Shown: piece after piece, positions 9,102-17,619 of the stretch
How the letters are laid out: each line of letters starts with the position of its first letter
Position numbering within the stretch: position 1 is the stretch's first letter
Assembly: GCA_017621815.1 (NCBI GenBank)
Contig: JAGASK010000001.1
Span: 1 to 64,000, forward strand
Source: Lachnospiraceae bacterium
GTDB taxonomy: Bacteria > Bacillota > Clostridia > Lachnospirales > Lachnospiraceae
Length of the DNA: 64,000 bases
Reading direction: 5' to 3'
Program-made: the position numbers and the translations under genes
Notes under the pieces: generated by a model
What the model was told of the DNA's origin: nothing
The model's input: the letters and a program-made list of their open reading frames with translations, nothing else
Database searches by the model: none

Positions 9102-10013
9102 ATGAAAAAGGAAATGCGCACTATCTGCTATGATGAGGAGCTTCAAATAGAAGCATATCATTTTGAAGGAATTATGCAGCCCTTTCCCAACCATTTTCAT
9201 GAACATTATGTCATAGGTTTTGTAGAAAGCGGAAACCGCATGATGTCCTGTAAAAACAGAGAATACCACATTGCAAAGGACAGTATCATCCTGTTCAATC
9301 CGGGCGACAATCACACCTGTATCCAGAGCAGCGAAGAGAGTTTTTCCTATCGCGGCTTCAATATTTCCACTAATGCCATGCTGTCTTTTTCACAGGAAAT
9401 AACAAAGAACAATAAGCTTCCTTATTTTTCCCCTGCCGTAATTACTGATGCTGAACTGGGCTGCTATCTGCAGTCACTTCATAAGCTTGTTATGAGCGGC
9501 TGCAAAGAATTTGAAAAAGAAGAAAGCTTTTATTTGATGCTCTCGCTTTTGCTTGAAAAGTATGTCCCTCCCTATGACATGACACTTACATGCTGCACCG
9601 GTAGGTGTTCGGAGGAAATTGAAAAAGCCTGCTCCTTTTTACAGGAGCATTACAGCGAACAAATTCACCTCGACCAGATATGCCGGTATGCCGGCTTAAG
9701 CAAGTCTACCCTGCTGCGTGCCTTTACCCGGCTAAAAGGCATAACACCTTACCGCTATCTGGAAACCATACGCATCAGCGAAGCGAAAAAGCTGCTCAGG
9801 GAAGGAATACCTCCTGCTGAAGCTGCCCTGCAGACAGGTTTTTCCGACCAAAGCCATTTTACCAATTTTTTCAATATGTTTATCGGACTGACTCCCGGCA
9901 GTTACCGGGATATTTTCCGGAAGCAGGATGATGGCGGGAACAGGGGAAATGCGGACAAGAAAAATGCTGAAACAGGAAACACAACCGGGAGGCGGGAAGA
10001 AAATGCAGAATAA
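9102..10013 (+). CDS. AraC family transcriptional regulator
   Basis: A 303-aa regulator with an N-terminal cupin sensing domain (HFHEHYVIGFVESGN, ILFNPGDNHTC) and two C-terminal helix-turn-helix motifs (about 190-285: LDQICRYAGLSKSTLLRAFTR and AALQTGFSDQSHFTNFFNMF). AAGGAGGG at 9086-9093 is 8 nt before the ATG at 9102; an in-frame TTG at 9096 is too close to be used. It overlaps the EamA transporter gene by 11 bp and is probably translationally coupled to it, so it likely controls that transporter. The ligand is unknown. Confidence 0.92.
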   Translation: MKKEMRTICYDEELQIEAYHFEGIMQPFPNHFHEHYVIGFVESGNRMMSCKNREYHIAKDSIILFNPGDNHTCIQSSEESFSYRGFNISTNAMLSFSQEITKNNKLPYFSPAVITDAELGCYLQSLHKLVMSGCKEFEKEESFYLMLSLLLEKYVPPYDMTLTCCTGRCSEEIEKACSFLQEHYSEQIHLDQICRYAGLSKSTLLRAFTRLKGITPYRYLETIRISEAKKLLREGIPPAEAALQTGFSDQSHFTNFFNMFIGLTPGSYRDIFRKQDDGGNRGNADKKNAETGNTTGRREENAE

Positions 10014-10938
10014 AAACAAAATAGGGCACGCTGCTGCTCTTGTTACTATTTTAATCTGGGGTACTACTTTTATTTCCACTAAAATACTGCTGACAGATTT
10101 TGAACCTGTTGAGATTTTATTTTTCCGGTTCTGCATTGGCTTTTTGGCATTGACCGCCGCATATCCCCGCCGGCTCAAAAAAACAAATACCGGGCGAACA
10201 CTCTCTCAGAATGATTTCTTCGGCAGGCATCAGGAACTTACTTTTGCTTTAGCCGGATTATGCGGAGTATGTCTTTATTATCTTCTTGAAAATATTGCCC
10301 TTACCTTTACGCTGGCTTCCAATGTGGGCGTAATTATTTCTGCTGCTCCATTTTTTACGGCGCTTTTAACCCATCTGCTCTTTAAGGACGAGGAACCCTT
10401 AAAGCCCGGATTTTTTATTGGTTTTGGAATTGCCATAGCAGGCATATGCCTGATTAGCTTTAAGGGTTCCGAACCGGAATTGAATCCCGCAGGTGACCTT
10501 CTTGCAATTATTGCCGCCTTCACATGGGCATGTTATTCGGTGCTGACAAGAAAAATCAGCAGTTTCGGATATCATACCGTCCAGACCACCAGAAGGATAT
10601 TTGCCTGGGGAATCCTTTTTATGATACCGTCACTGTTTTTCTTCCCCTTCCGCCCCTGTCCGGAACGCTTTTTAAAACCCGTCTGCCTTTTGAATATTCT
10701 CTTTCTCGGTCTTTGCGCATCAGCCCTTTGCTTTGTCACATGGAATTTTGCGGTAAGCGTGCTGGGCGCAGTAAAAACCAGCATCTATATTTACATGGTG
10801 CCTGTAATTACGGTAATAACCTCTGTAATTGTTTTACACGAAAAAATTACCCCGCTGTCCGCCCTTGGAGTTCTCCTTACCCTGGCAGGGCTGATGATAT
10901 CGGAAGGCAGATTGGATTTTAGGGTATTGAGGAAGTGA
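10003..10938 (+). CDS. EamA/DMT family transporter
   Basis: A 311-aa membrane protein with about ten hydrophobic segments arranged as two EamA repeats (about 5-150 and 165-305). Typical stretches are LIWGTTFISTKILL at the start, ALTFTLASNVGVIISAAPFFTALL and SxLGAVKTSIYIYMVPVITVI. It is expected to export or import a small metabolite. The ATG at 10003 is preceded by GGGAGGCGGG and lies inside the end of the AraC gene; the longer frame start at 9928 is not supported by a site. Confidence 0.88.
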   Translation: MQNKNKIGHAAALVTILIWGTTFISTKILLTDFEPVEILFFRFCIGFLALTAAYPRRLKKTNTGRTLSQNDFFGRHQELTFALAGLCGVCLYYLLENIALTFTLASNVGVIISAAPFFTALLTHLLFKDEEPLKPGFFIGFGIAIAGICLISFKGSEPELNPAGDLLAIIAAFTWACYSVLTRKISSFGYHTVQTTRRIFAWGILFMIPSLFFFPFRPCPERFLKPVCLLNILFLGLCASALCFVTWNFAVSVLGAVKTSIYIYMVPVITVITSVIVLHEKITPLSALGVLLTLAGLMISEGRLDFRVLRK

Positions 10939-10955
10939 ATAACTTTAAAAGACAT

Positions 10956-11135
10956 TCAGACAATCCGGGCAGGCAACATGACACTGCTGGGATTGGCTCC
11001 CCATATTCCGCCGATATTACCACTTTCATCCCGCTTTGCAAAATGAGCCACTTCTTCAAAATGACTGTTTGCTTCCTCCCATAAGCTCTGAACAAATCCT
11101 TCTCTGTCGTTGGCGGAGCCTTCTTTGGCAATCAC
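10956..11135 (-). pseudogene. Remnant of a GyrI-like / effector-binding domain protein
   Basis: The minus strand reads KEGSANDREGFVQSLWEEAN, SHFEEVAHFAKRDESGN and IGGIWGA in one frame and then loses similarity and stops at 10956-10958. These stretches resemble GyrI-like small-molecule binding proteins, which typically continue with MSDFSxSFxPW; that part is missing. The fragment opens in the overlap with the reductase stop codon (GTGA), so its own N-terminus is absent or fused out. I infer a deletion remnant. Confidence 0.55.
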
Positions 11136-11665
11136 TTTCTGCGTTCATAAACCAAATCTGTCATTCCATTATAGCTGCAAACCGAAACCAGCTTTAAATC
11201 CTGTTTTCTTTCATGTTCAGCAAATAAAGGAAGTCCGGCTCCCAGAATAATCGGAATCATGGTAATGTAATACCTGTCAATTAAATCAGCCTCCATTAAT
11301 TGATTAGCAATATTGGCACCGCCGCAAATCCAGATATTCTTTCCCTCACAATTTTTCAATTCATCAATCAAACCGGGCAATTCTTTATTCGTAAAACAAA
11401 TTTCTTCAGTAGAGTCACCTTTATGATTCGTAATAATAAAGCTCTTTTTACCTCTGTACGGCCACGCTTCCGGTGACAGCTGCGTAACAATCTGATAATA
11501 CGTTTTATAGCCCATAATAATGGTATCAATGGTTTCAAAAAACTCACCATAGCTTCCAGGATTATCATTGTCGCTTCCATCACCGCTAATCCAGTCTACA
11601 CTGCCGCTTTTGTCAGCAATATATCCATCCAGACTCATGCAGATATATAATACAACCTTTCTCAT
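11132..11665 (-). CDS. Dihydrofolate reductase family protein (RibD C-terminal type)
   Basis: A 177-aa NADPH-binding reductase of the RibD_C/DHFR-like superfamily, widespread in Firmicutes and of unknown substrate. It opens with VVLYICMSLDGYIAD, contains IIMGYKTY and KNIWICGGANIANQLMEADLIDRYYIT, and ends with LVYERRK. The frame is open to 11734, inside the upstream acetyltransferase gene, but GGGAGG just before 11668 supports the ATG at 11665 or 11668. The spacing is short (1-4 nt), so either ATG may be used. Confidence 0.85.
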   Translation of the reverse strand: MRKVVLYICMSLDGYIADKSGSVDWISGDGSDNDNPGSYGEFFETIDTIIMGYKTYYQIVTQLSPEAWPYRGKKSFIITNHKGDSTEEICFTNKELPGLIDELKNCEGKNIWICGGANIANQLMEADLIDRYYITMIPIILGAGLPLFAEHERKQDLKLVSVCSYNGMTDLVYERRK

Positions 11666-11699
11666 CATACCTCCCAAATATAAAAAATGCAGCTTTCCG

Positions 11700-12320
11700 T
11701 TAAATTGTTTCCTTTTCTGCTGTATTCTCCCCATTAATTCTCCTGATTATCCTGCAGGGATTTCCTGCGGCAACGCAGTTATCGGGAATGTCTTTTGTCA
11801 CAACACTTCCTGCTCCTATTACCGTACCTTTACCTATGGTTACTCCCGGCAGAATAATTGCGCCGCCGCCAATCCAGCAGCCATCTTCTATACTTACAGG
11901 TAAAGCGTAGGTACGGCAGAAATATTCTCCGCTTCCGGCATTCCAGTCAGGCGTTAATCTGTCGGCAAGCTCAATCGGATGAGCTGCGGTGTATATTTGA
12001 ACATTGGAAGCTATCAGGACATTGTTCCCCACTGTAATTTTATTGCAATCCACAAAGGTGCAATTCATATTGACTGACACATTGCTTCCCAGGCTTATGT
12101 TGCATCCATAATCACAGATAAACGGCAGACCTACTGATACATTTTCCCCGATATGCTCAAATAACAGCTTAAGTATTTGACTTTTTTCTTCCTTTTGGTC
12201 ATATTCCAGCGAGTTATACTTTTTCAGCAGCTGTCTTGCATTATTTTTGTACTCTAAAAATATGGCATCATGACAATCGTACCATTCACCTGCCAGGCAC
12301 TTTTCCAGTTCACTTTTCAT
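11700..12320 (-). CDS. Sugar O-acetyltransferase (LacA/Maa type)
   Basis: A 206-aa left-handed beta-helix acetyltransferase that moves acetyl from acetyl-CoA to a sugar. It starts with an N-terminal helical maltose-acetyltransferase domain (about 1-60) and continues with hexapeptide repeats (ISLGSNVSVNMNCTF, ITVGNNVLIASNVQIYTAAHP with the catalytic histidine, WIGGGAIILPGVTIGKGTVIGAGSVV). The acceptor sugar is unknown. The frame opens at 12371, but AGGAGCAGGAAATC before 12320 marks the better start. It precedes the reductase gene by about 35 bp on the same strand. Confidence 0.88.
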   Translation of the reverse strand: MKSELEKCLAGEWYDCHDAIFLEYKNNARQLLKKYNSLEYDQKEEKSQILKLLFEHIGENVSVGLPFICDYGCNISLGSNVSVNMNCTFVDCNKITVGNNVLIASNVQIYTAAHPIELADRLTPDWNAGSGEYFCRTYALPVSIEDGCWIGGGAIILPGVTIGKGTVIGAGSVVTKDIPDNCVAAGNPCRIIRRINGENTAEKETI

Positions 12321-12386
12321 GATTTCCTGCTCCTGATTACCCCAAATACTTTTATTTCCCTTTTCTTTCATTATCGCTGATATATT

Positions 12387-13775
12387 TCAGCTGCTTTTCC
12401 GGAGTAAGGCAATTGTCTCTATCCCCGTAGTCCAGGGGAACTGGTCAACGGCAACGGCCTTTTCCACCACATATCCGCTTTCCAGAAAAACCTCCAAATC
12501 CCTGACCAGGCTGGTAGGCTTGCAGGAAATATATACCAGATTATCAATGCCATAATTTATAATCTTGGTAAGCGCTTTAGGATGAATTCCGTCACGGGGC
12601 GGGTCGAGAATAATCATATCAGGTTTTTCTTCAATGGTGTCCAATACCTTCAGCACATCTCCTGCAATGAATTCACAGTTATGTAAACCGTTGAGCTCCG
12701 CATTTTTTCTGGCAGCTTCCACTGCTTCCTCCACGATTTCCACGCCGATAACCTTTTTTGCAACAGGCGCCATTAACTGGGCAATGGTGCCTGTGCCGCT
12801 GTAAAGGTCAAACACTATCTTATCCGACTTGCCGCTTCCGTGCGCGCCCAAGTCTCCTACATATTCTCTGGCTGTTTCGTAAAGCACTTCTGCACTTAAA
12901 GAGTTTGTCTGAAAGAAAGAAAAAGTGGATATTTTAAATTTCAATCCAAGCAGCTCTTCATAGAAATAATCCTGTCCGTAAAGGATTTCCGTTTTATCGC
13001 TTTGTACCACATCCGCTACGGAATCATTTATGATATGAAGAATGCCGGCAAATTTTCCTTTCAGCTTAAGGGAAAGGAGTTCCTTCACCCAGGGTTCCAG
13101 GTCATGTTCCTCCTGGGATGTAGTAACCAGCGCTGCAAGTATCTCTCCTGTCCTTGCCGCTTTTCTTACAAGCAAATGCCTTAAATATCCGGTATGGCGG
13201 AGCCTGTGGTAAAAGGGAATCTTTTCCTTTTCAAAATAATTTCTGGTACAGGATAAAACAGCCCTGTAATCCTCGTCCACTATCCGGCAATTCTCCACAG
13301 TAACAATATCATAGAAACTGCCTCTTTTATGCATACCGAGAGCAAGAGGACCGTCCTTTACCTCATCCCCGAAGGAAAACTCCATTTTATTTCTGTATCC
13401 GAACTGTGCCGGACTTCCTTTCATCCCTTCAAAACACCAGGGCCTCTCCTGTCTGCAAAGCACTCCGTCCAAAAGCCTTTTTACCTGGGCTTCCTTAATT
13501 TTAAGCTGTTCTTCATAAGGAAGGGAAATGTAGGTACAGCCGCCGCAGGCGCCAAAATGAAGGCACGGGCTTCCTGTTTCCAAAGGAGAGCTTTCCTCCA
13601 CCGAAAGCAGTCTTCCTTCCGCCTTCCCTTTTCTGACCTTATTAACCGCTGCCCTTATTTTCTGTCCCGGCAATGCATTTTTTACCACACAGACACCCTC
13701 TTCGGATGAAACAATTCCCTTATTGGGAAAATCTATTCTTTCCACGGTTCCTGTAATAATCTGTCCCTTTTTCAT
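12387..13775 (-). CDS. rlmD: 23S rRNA (uracil-C5)-methyltransferase, RlmD/RumA family
   Basis: A 462-aa SAM-dependent RNA methylase. It has an N-terminal TRAM domain (about 5-60), an Fe-S ligand set CLHFGACGGC, the SAM loop DLYSGTGTIAQ, motif DPPRDGIHPKAL and the catalytic-cysteine motif YISCKPTSLVRD. These define the TrmA/RlmD family; in Firmicutes such proteins methylate U747 and/or U1939 of 23S rRNA, which sequence alone does not separate. The frame opens at 13919, but GAGGTAGGG sits directly before the ATG at 13775. Confidence 0.9.
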   Translation of the reverse strand: MKKGQIITGTVERIDFPNKGIVSSEEGVCVVKNALPGQKIRAAVNKVRKGKAEGRLLSVEESSPLETGSPCLHFGACGGCTYISLPYEEQLKIKEAQVKRLLDGVLCRQERPWCFEGMKGSPAQFGYRNKMEFSFGDEVKDGPLALGMHKRGSFYDIVTVENCRIVDEDYRAVLSCTRNYFEKEKIPFYHRLRHTGYLRHLLVRKAARTGEILAALVTTSQEEHDLEPWVKELLSLKLKGKFAGILHIINDSVADVVQSDKTEILYGQDYFYEELLGLKFKISTFSFFQTNSLSAEVLYETAREYVGDLGAHGSGKSDKIVFDLYSGTGTIAQLMAPVAKKVIGVEIVEEAVEAARKNAELNGLHNCEFIAGDVLKVLDTIEEKPDMIILDPPRDGIHPKALTKIINYGIDNLVYISCKPTSLVRDLEVFLESGYVVEKAVAVDQFPWTTGIETIALLRKSS

Positions 13776-13811
13776 CTGCCCTACCTCGTTTTTTCTTTTT
13801 TCCATTACACG

Positions 13812-13842
13812 AAAAACAGGATGTACACTTCTGCACATCCTG
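13812..13842 (-). terminator. Intrinsic terminator
   Basis: CAGGATGT (13817-13824) and ACATCCTG (13835-13842) form an 8-bp stem, followed on the minus strand by TTTTT (13812-13816). It ends the transcript of the acidic membrane protein gene and separates it from rlmD. Confidence 0.8.
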
Positions 13843-13921
13843 AAATTTACACTTATACAAAGCCGCCGCACATGCCTGCCTCCGGCTCCCTGCCTGCAAA
13901 AATAACGCTGTCCGGTCAATA

Positions 13922-14263
13922 TTATTCAGCAAAATCTTCCTCACTTGCTGTGTTTTCCGCATTTTCTGCAGCAGCTTCAGGCTTTTCAGCTTCTTCTTCC
14001 TCATCATCTTCGAAGAAATCGTCTTCAAAATCATCATCAAAATCGTCTTCAAAATCTTCCAGATAATCAGGAGTGAAATAACGATATACTGCATATGCAA
14101 TGGCAGCTACTGCTGCAACAGCACCGATAATGGCAAGTATCCATAAAATGGTATTTTTCTTCTTTTCATCATCCTCTTTTTTATTCCAGCTGCTTTTTAA
14201 ATCCTTTACATCATGAGTCTTCACAAAATCCATTAATTCCTCAACCTTGTTCCATGTATTCAT
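13922..14263 (-). CDS. Small single-pass membrane protein with acidic tail
   Basis: A 113-aa protein that I cannot assign to a named family. Residues 1-36 are hydrophilic and charged, residues about 38-61 form one transmembrane helix (ILWILAIIGAVAAVAAIAYAVY), and the C-terminal 45 residues are almost entirely Asp/Glu with a few Phe. A GAGAGG site precedes the ATG. It has its own terminator and stands between rlmD and pcrA on the same strand. The tail could bind cations or basic proteins, but that is only a guess from charge. Confidence 0.7.
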   Translation of the reverse strand: MNTWNKVEELMDFVKTHDVKDLKSSWNKKEDDEKKKNTILWILAIIGAVAAVAAIAYAVYRYFTPDYLEDFEDDFDDDFEDDFFEDDEEEEAEKPEAAAENAENTASEEDFAE

Positions 14264-14482
14264 AGCTTATACCTCTCTTTCTTTCCTTAAAGTATTAGTA
14301 TACCAAATCATTTCAAATTTAAAAATATCCGGGAAAAAACACCGTTACTGTTTTTATATGCTTTTTCTCATTAATAGATTGCACCATCTGGCATAATCTA
14401 TTAATTAATATATCATTTTATTAGAAAATTTACTACCTTAATTTGAAAAAATTTACAATTTTCAGCTGCATTTTTATGGATT

Positions 14483-14519
14483 GAAGCTTAAGAAGCCGTA
14501 CTACAGCTTCTTAAGCTTC
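14483..14519. repeat. Perfect 14-bp inverted repeat over the pcrA stop codon
   Basis: GAAGCTTAAGAAGC (14483-14496) and GCTTCTTAAGCTTC (14506-14519) are perfect inverted copies separated by 9 nt. The right arm encodes the last pcrA codons and the loop holds the TAG stop. There is no T-run directly after it on the minus strand, so it is a 3'-end hairpin rather than a textbook terminator. The remaining AT-rich stretch to 14263 shows nothing else that I can support. Confidence 0.75.
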
Positions 14520-16762
14520 GCAAATGCCGCATACATTATCTTTTGTCCTGCCTCATCGAAATCTACCGTTACCTTATAATCTCTGGGACCTGGTTCCATA
14601 GAAAGCACTGTCCCATCCCCGTATTTGATATGACGTACTCTGTCCCCGGCGTCATAATCAGGCCTGCCGCCCGGTGCCGCTCCTGCTCCCTTTACAATTC
14701 CCATGGCACCAAAGGAGCCTATGCCGCCTGCAATAAAAGGCTTATTTTCAGCTGCCGTGCGCTTTGGCGCAAGAGAAGCTACAGGTTTAAATTTTGAAGC
14801 AGGCGTTGTTATCGGGTCATATTTAGGTGCAGGCAGCCTGTTATCCATAAGTGACTCGGGAATCTCCTTAACAAATCGGCTGACCGCATTATACTGTGTT
14901 TCTCCCCGAATCATCCGCTGCTTTGCATAGCACAGTGTTAAATCCTCTTTTGCCCTTGTGATTCCCACATAAGCAAGGCGTCTCTCCTCTTCAATTTCAT
15001 CAGGGTCATCCGCCACAATGCTCATATAGCCCGGAAATACGCCGTCCTCCATGCCTGTCAGATACACACTGCCAAATTCCAGTCCCTTGGCGCTGTGCAG
15101 AGTCATAAGCAGTACCTTATTGCTGTCCCCGTCAACATTGTCAATGTCCGCAACCAACGCTACCTCCTCTAAAAATTCGCTTAAGGAAGGCTCGTCATGG
15201 GTTTCCTCATAAGAAACAATTTTGCTGATAAATTCGTCTATATTTTCAATACGGTTTTCCGCATCCTCTTCATCGGATGCCTCCAGCTCCTTTACATAGC
15301 CGGTGGTTTCAATAATATCATTCATTAAATCCTCCAGACTGTAATAAGAAAGCTTGCTGCGGAAAGCCTGAATCATGGACACAAAAGGCTTAAGCTTGGC
15401 TCCGCTTTTGCCGATAGTACTGATTTCATCCGCTTCTTTCAGCGCATCATAAAAGCTGATTTCCTTCATATCGGCATAATCCTGAACTTTAGCTATGGTA
15501 GTAGCTCCGATTCCTCTTTTAGGCACATTGATGATTCTTTTCACTGCCAAATCATCCCTGCCGTTATCAATGGTTTTTAAATATGCCAGCAAATCCTTGA
15601 TTTCTTTTCTGGCATAGAAATTGGTTCCTCCCACTACATCATAGGGAATTCCCTCCACCACAAACCGTTCTTCCAGAAGTCTTGCCTGGGCATTGGTTCT
15701 GAAAAGCACGGCACAGTTCCCGTAGTCGAAGCTTCCTTCCCGCTTTTTCCTCGCTATATCATCAGCCACAAATTCCGCTTCCTCAAAAGCTGTGTCAAAC
15801 TGCCTGAAATGAATTCTGTTTCCTTCCCCTTTGTCCGTCCAAAGAGCTTTTTCCTTCCGTCCCTTGTTATTTCTGATTACTGCATTTGCCGCATCCAGCA
15901 CGTTTTGAGTAGAACGGTAATTTTGCTCCAGCCTGATAACCGCCGCTTCCGGATATACCTTTTCAAAATCCAGAATATTTCTGATATTGGCGCCCCTGAA
16001 TTTGTAAATGGACTGATCATCATCCCCTACAACGCAAAGGTTGTGATGCGCCCCCGCAAGCAGTTTTATCAGTTCAAACTGAGCCGTGTTAGTGTCCTGA
16101 TACTCGTCCACCATAATATACTTAAACCGCTCCTGATAGCCTTTCAGCACATCGGGGCAGGCTTTAAAAAGCTCCACCGTTTTCATAATCAAATCATCAA
16201 AATCCACAGCATTGTTTTTTTTCAATGCTGCCTGATATTCCTGATAAATCTGCGCTATTTTCTGCTTGTGAAAATCCCCGCCCGCACTTAAGCTGTATTC
16301 ATTGGGTGAAACCAGCTCATCCTTCGCCGAAGATATTGCAGCAAGGATGCTGCGCTCCTTCATCATTTTCGTATCTACCTGCAGTCTTTTGCAGATATCC
16401 TTCATGACCGCCTTCTGGTCATCCGTATCATAAATGGCAAAATTATTGTCATAGCCGATTCTGTCTATGTACCGGCGCAGTATTCTCACGCAGGTGGAAT
16501 GGAAGGTAGTTACCCAGATACTGTCAGAGCCAAAGCCTACCAGGTCTTCCACTCTTTCCTTCATTTCTCCCGCTGCCTTATTGGTAAAGGTAATGGCCAT
16601 AATATTCCAGGGATTTACCCCTATTTCTTCTATTAAATATGCAATTCTGTGGGTGAGCACCCTGGTCTTGCCGCTTCCCGCTCCTGCCAGAAGCAGAACC
16701 GGACCGTCCACCGTAAATACGCCTTCTTTTTGCTGTTCGTTTAATGTGTCATAAATACTCAT
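14501..16762 (-). CDS. pcrA: ATP-dependent DNA helicase PcrA (UvrD/Rep family)
   Basis: A 753-aa superfamily 1A 3'-5' helicase acting in repair and replication restart. All motifs are present: Walker A GAGSGKT near residue 27, TFTNKAAGEMKER, DEYQDTN (motif II), VGDDDQSIYKFRGA (motif III), LEQNYRST (motif IV), LMTLHSAKGLEF (motif V) and EERRLAYVGITRAK (motif VI). The C-terminus has the Tudor-like domain common in PcrA (DYDAGDRVRHIKYGDGTV). AGGAG precedes the ATG. It lies 58 bp downstream of the SPFH cassette on the same strand. Confidence 0.97.
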   Translation of the reverse strand: MSIYDTLNEQQKEGVFTVDGPVLLLAGAGSGKTRVLTHRIAYLIEEIGVNPWNIMAITFTNKAAGEMKERVEDLVGFGSDSIWVTTFHSTCVRILRRYIDRIGYDNNFAIYDTDDQKAVMKDICKRLQVDTKMMKERSILAAISSAKDELVSPNEYSLSAGGDFHKQKIAQIYQEYQAALKKNNAVDFDDLIMKTVELFKACPDVLKGYQERFKYIMVDEYQDTNTAQFELIKLLAGAHHNLCVVGDDDQSIYKFRGANIRNILDFEKVYPEAAVIRLEQNYRSTQNVLDAANAVIRNNKGRKEKALWTDKGEGNRIHFRQFDTAFEEAEFVADDIARKKREGSFDYGNCAVLFRTNAQARLLEERFVVEGIPYDVVGGTNFYARKEIKDLLAYLKTIDNGRDDLAVKRIINVPKRGIGATTIAKVQDYADMKEISFYDALKEADEISTIGKSGAKLKPFVSMIQAFRSKLSYYSLEDLMNDIIETTGYVKELEASDEEDAENRIENIDEFISKIVSYEETHDEPSLSEFLEEVALVADIDNVDGDSNKVLLMTLHSAKGLEFGSVYLTGMEDGVFPGYMSIVADDPDEIEEERRLAYVGITRAKEDLTLCYAKQRMIRGETQYNAVSRFVKEIPESLMDNRLPAPKYDPITTPASKFKPVASLAPKRTAAENKPFIAGGIGSFGAMGIVKGAGAAPGGRPDYDAGDRVRHIKYGDGTVLSMEPGPRDYKVTVDFDEAGQKIMYAAFAKLKKL

Positions 16763-16820
16763 CTGAAAACTCCTGCTTCATTTTTTAACCGCTTTACTGC
16801 GAAGCACACTTTCTATTATT

Positions 16821-17591
16821 TTACTTCTGCAGTTCACTCACATTATGAAAGGTCCATGCGTAAATATTCAGCTCCACAATGGGAGTTCCGCAATACTCGC
16901 ACACCTTGTTTCCAAGACCGGAAACCGGAGCGCCGCAGTTCGGACAGTTAATGCCAAGTGAAAAATCTCTTTCATCCTCCACCATTGTCCTGTCCTGAAT
17001 ATAAACAAGGTCTGTATTATATCTTGTCTGCCTGAGAACATCGGGATTTCCTTTAAGCAGCTTTCCGCCCTCCTCCTTCAGACAATACTTATACTGAAGA
17101 GAGGTTTGAAAAGTAATAATACATCTTCCGTTTCTTTTTTTATAATCCGCTATTTCCGTCCTGTGCAGCTTAATATTTTCAAACTGCTCTTTTTCGCCTC
17201 TTCCCTTCAGGCCCGAAATATGCATTTCCAGCTTATCTTTCAGTTCCCTGCTTCCTTCCTTTAAAAGCCCCGGATTTCCGGCATCTATGGCCATCAGATA
17301 AGAAGTCAGGACATTTTCAGCCCTGACTTTCATCTCATCGTATTGAAATTCCGGAAACTCTCTTTTTATTTTAGGAAGATACAGGCTTGTCATAGCCGAT
17401 ACGGATTTAGGTGTGCCGGCATATTCTTCTTCCACCTGCTTAAGTCCTTCAGTGATGGAGTCAGTGCCGAATGCCTGTCTGGAAAAAGAACTTACCGCAT
17501 TTTTAACCCGGTAAACACCGTAAGCTATACTGCCTATGATAACCAAAATGAGTACCAGTATTATGATAGTTCCTGCCTGTCCCATACTCAT
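16821..17591 (-). CDS. Tim44-like domain protein with C-terminal zinc ribbon (YdjH-like)
   Basis: A 256-aa protein with one N-terminal transmembrane helix (about 7-27), a Tim44-like domain (about 60-200, including LTSYLMAIDAGNP), a zinc ribbon CPNCGAP...CEYCGTP near the C-terminus and the ending LNIYAWTFHNVSEL. It is the third gene of a three-gene minus-strand cassette with the zinc-ribbon and SPFH proteins. The same trio (ydjG-ydjH-ydjI) follows pspA in Bacillus subtilis, where it is linked to membrane-stress handling. The precise role here is inferred. Confidence 0.75.
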   Translation of the reverse strand: MSMGQAGTIIILVLILVIIGSIAYGVYRVKNAVSSFSRQAFGTDSITEGLKQVEEEYAGTPKSVSAMTSLYLPKIKREFPEFQYDEMKVRAENVLTSYLMAIDAGNPGLLKEGSRELKDKLEMHISGLKGRGEKEQFENIKLHRTEIADYKKRNGRCIITFQTSLQYKYCLKEEGGKLLKGNPDVLRQTRYNTDLVYIQDRTMVEDERDFSLGINCPNCGAPVSGLGNKVCEYCGTPIVELNIYAWTFHNVSELQK

Positions 17592-17619
17592 AAAAACTAT
17601 CTCCTTTTTATTCTTATTA

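Noticed and set aside
10919-11131. A 70-aa minus-strand protein
   Set aside because: Another frame of the same strand shows clear GyrI-like similarity, so this frame is noise.
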